DNA of 15,078 nucleotides from an uncultured Eubacterium sp. (lineage in GTDB: Bacteria; Bacillota; Clostridia; Lachnospirales; Lachnospiraceae): NCBI GenBank assembly GCA_910584245.1, contig CAJTZF010000033.1:1-15078 (forward strand). The letters run 5' to 3'. Positions within the stretch are counted from its first letter, which is position 1, and each line of letters begins with the position of its first letter. Below, in pieces: positions 14,384 to 15,078 of this stretch. The notes beneath the pieces were generated by a model. It was not told the origin of the DNA, did not search any database, and saw nothing but the letters and a program-made list of their open reading frames with translations. The position numbers were made by a program, and so were the translations under genes.

Positions 14384-14634
14384 ATTGGCTTCGTGTTACC
14401 ACCCTAAATTCACTTATATCTCACAATATAAGCCTTATCAACTACAGACGAGAAATGATTCATCGATAGTCTATCACTATAACGGGTGCACCCGTCGTAG
14501 CCTTGGCATAACAGCTTCGGTACGCAGCTCCGAGACCATTTTCAATAGTTCCTTTTGCGCCTGTTCTCACCTTATCAGACTCTCTGTAACATATCTAACT
14601 ATTTACTCTTCTCTTCATAGCCTTTGATATATAT
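14338..14634 (-). ncRNA. T-box riboswitch (tRNA-Met sensing) controlling metG
   Basis: The minus-strand leader between the promoter and metG has the T-box plan: a long stem I, the conserved antiterminator sequence AGGGTGGTAACACG (14405-14392), and the competing terminator. The TGGT of the core would pair with the ACCA end of uncharged tRNA-Met, whose discriminator is A. A candidate Met specifier AUG lies at 14539-14537, followed by G as usual, just before the GTCTC strand that closes the specifier loop against GAGA. Uncharged tRNA-Met would stabilise the antiterminator and switch the gene on, so MetRS2 would rise when charging falls, for example under a MetRS inhibitor. The specifier choice rests on fold reasoning by eye. 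Confidence 0.93.
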
Positions 14635-14640
14635 TTTGTT

Positions 14641-14669
14641 ATGATACAGCAAATTAATTCATGTGTCAA
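14641..14669 (-). promoter_or_regulatory. Consensus SigA promoter of the metG T-box transcript
   Basis: On the minus strand a perfect TTGACA (14669-14664) and TATCAT (14646-14641) are 17 bp apart; transcription would begin near 14634. The promoter occupies the position where the missing front half of the antitoxin gene should be. Confidence 0.85.
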
Positions 14670-14689
14670 TAATTATTTTTCAAATCTTT

Positions 14690-14835
14690 TACTCAGTGAA
14701 TTATATGATAAATTTGCAAGAATGAACCGCATTGACCAAGCCATATTTGAGTCCGGGCAGGAAATTGCTAACGGAGCAGAAGCAGTTGACGCAGAGATAG
14801 TTTTTACAGAATTGGAGAAAAAACATTTTGAATAA
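14690..14835 (+). pseudogene. Phd/YefM-type antitoxin, C-terminal half only
   Basis: The plus-strand frame ends in SELYDKFARMNRIDQAIFES, then GQEIANGAEAVDAEIVFTEL and EKKHFE. This is the usual C-terminal toxin-binding tail of Phd/YefM-family antitoxins (E.E...GAE..DAE.VF..L..K.F). The N-terminal DNA-binding fold, about 45-50 residues, is absent: upstream bases are the metG promoter. The frame is open back to an ATG at 14641, but that ATG is part of the -10 of the metG promoter and the intervening codons look non-coding. An internal ATG at 14722 could still yield a 37-residue peptide. The stop overlaps the start of the toxin gene, as in intact pairs. Confidence 0.65.
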
Positions 14836-15078
14836 ATACAAGGTAAAAGTCAACCCCAGAGCAATCCATGAATTAGACCACATTTACGAATATATCGCAA
14901 ATGAGAAATTGGCTCCTGAAAATGCCAAAAGACAGGTCGACAGAACTAAGAAGTCTATTTTAAGCCTAGACACATTTCCACAGTCCCATCAAAAGCGTAA
15001 CGAGGGTAGATATGCTGGAGAAGGCTACCGTCAGTTACTGATTGATAATTATATCGCCATTTTCCGCATTGATGAACC
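14828..15078 (+). CDS. RelE/ParE-family toxin, cut by the window end
   Basis: From a TTG at 14828, overlapping the antitoxin frame by 8 bp and 10 nt after GGAG, 83 codons are visible to the window end. The pattern (KYKVKVNPRAIHELDHIYEY, then AKRQVDRTKKSILSLDTFPQ and GEGYRQLLIDNYIAIFRIDE) is that of the RelE/ParE superfamily: a helical hairpin, a YRQL strand and a YxxxFRI strand. Members are mRNA interferases or gyrase inhibitors; which kind cannot be told, and the final strand with possible active residues is not visible. Its antitoxin lacks the DNA-binding half, so normal autoregulation is presumably lost. Whether it is expressed depends on an unseen promoter. Confidence 0.8.
   Translation, partial: MNKYKVKVNPRAIHELDHIYEYIANEKLAPENAKRQVDRTKKSILSLDTFPQSHQKRNEGRYAGEGYRQLLIDNYIAIFRIDE

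Noticed and set aside
14641..14690. Reading the antitoxin from the ATG at 14641
   Set aside because: That ATG is part of the -10 of the metG promoter, the first codons look like AT-rich intergenic sequence, and there is no family resemblance before about 14690.

Overview
The window looks like a low-to-moderate GC, endospore-forming Firmicute, most likely a Lachnospiraceae-type gut Clostridium relative. The evidence is the spmA-spmB sporulation pair behind a SigE-like promoter, strong GGAGG ribosome binding sites, a T-box leader, and protein sequences of clostridial type. Genus is inferred, not proven. Nearly all real genes are on the minus strand.

Left part (1-3570). Bases 1-52 look like the end of a mobile element that has cut an Rrf2-family regulator (30-341) after about 90 codons. 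The regulator has a promoter at 619-647 and a leader of about 270 nt containing a hairpin and a possible 22-codon leader peptide. Then come spmB and spmA, which overlap by 4 bp behind a SigE-like promoter, a membrane-anchored metallophosphoesterase with its own extended -10 promoter, and a small membrane-anchored protein resembling the YwmB family.

Central part (3526-10365). A housekeeping operon runs pth - mfd - parvulin-like lipoprotein - malQ from a SigA-type promoter at 10337-10365 to a strong intrinsic terminator at 3526-3569. It covers peptidyl-tRNA recycling, transcription-coupled repair, extracytoplasmic protein folding and glucan disproportionation. pth and mfd overlap by 17 bp and the lipoprotein starts 3 bp after mfd.

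Right part (10375-15078) is accessory. A complete ISAs1-family insertion sequence (10384-11897) can be delimited to the base by imperfect 17-bp terminal inverted repeats and a 9-bp target duplication. It sits 9 bp from the -35 of the pth promoter. Beyond it lie an internal remnant of an IS256-family transposase (plus strand), then an AT-rich methionyl-tRNA synthetase gene (12611-14239) of the second, resistance-associated bacterial type (MetRS2). That gene is preceded by a full T-box riboswitch with a plausible AUG specifier and a consensus promoter. Immediately upstream, on the other strand, are the C-terminal half of a Phd/YefM-type antitoxin and the start of a RelE/ParE-type toxin that runs off the window. 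The metG cassette appears to have replaced the front of the antitoxin gene.

The most interesting part is this patchwork: a T-box-controlled MetRS2 gene between an IS remnant and a decapitated toxin-antitoxin locus, next to a fresh IS insertion at the pth-mfd promoter. I see no tRNA, rRNA or CRISPR array.
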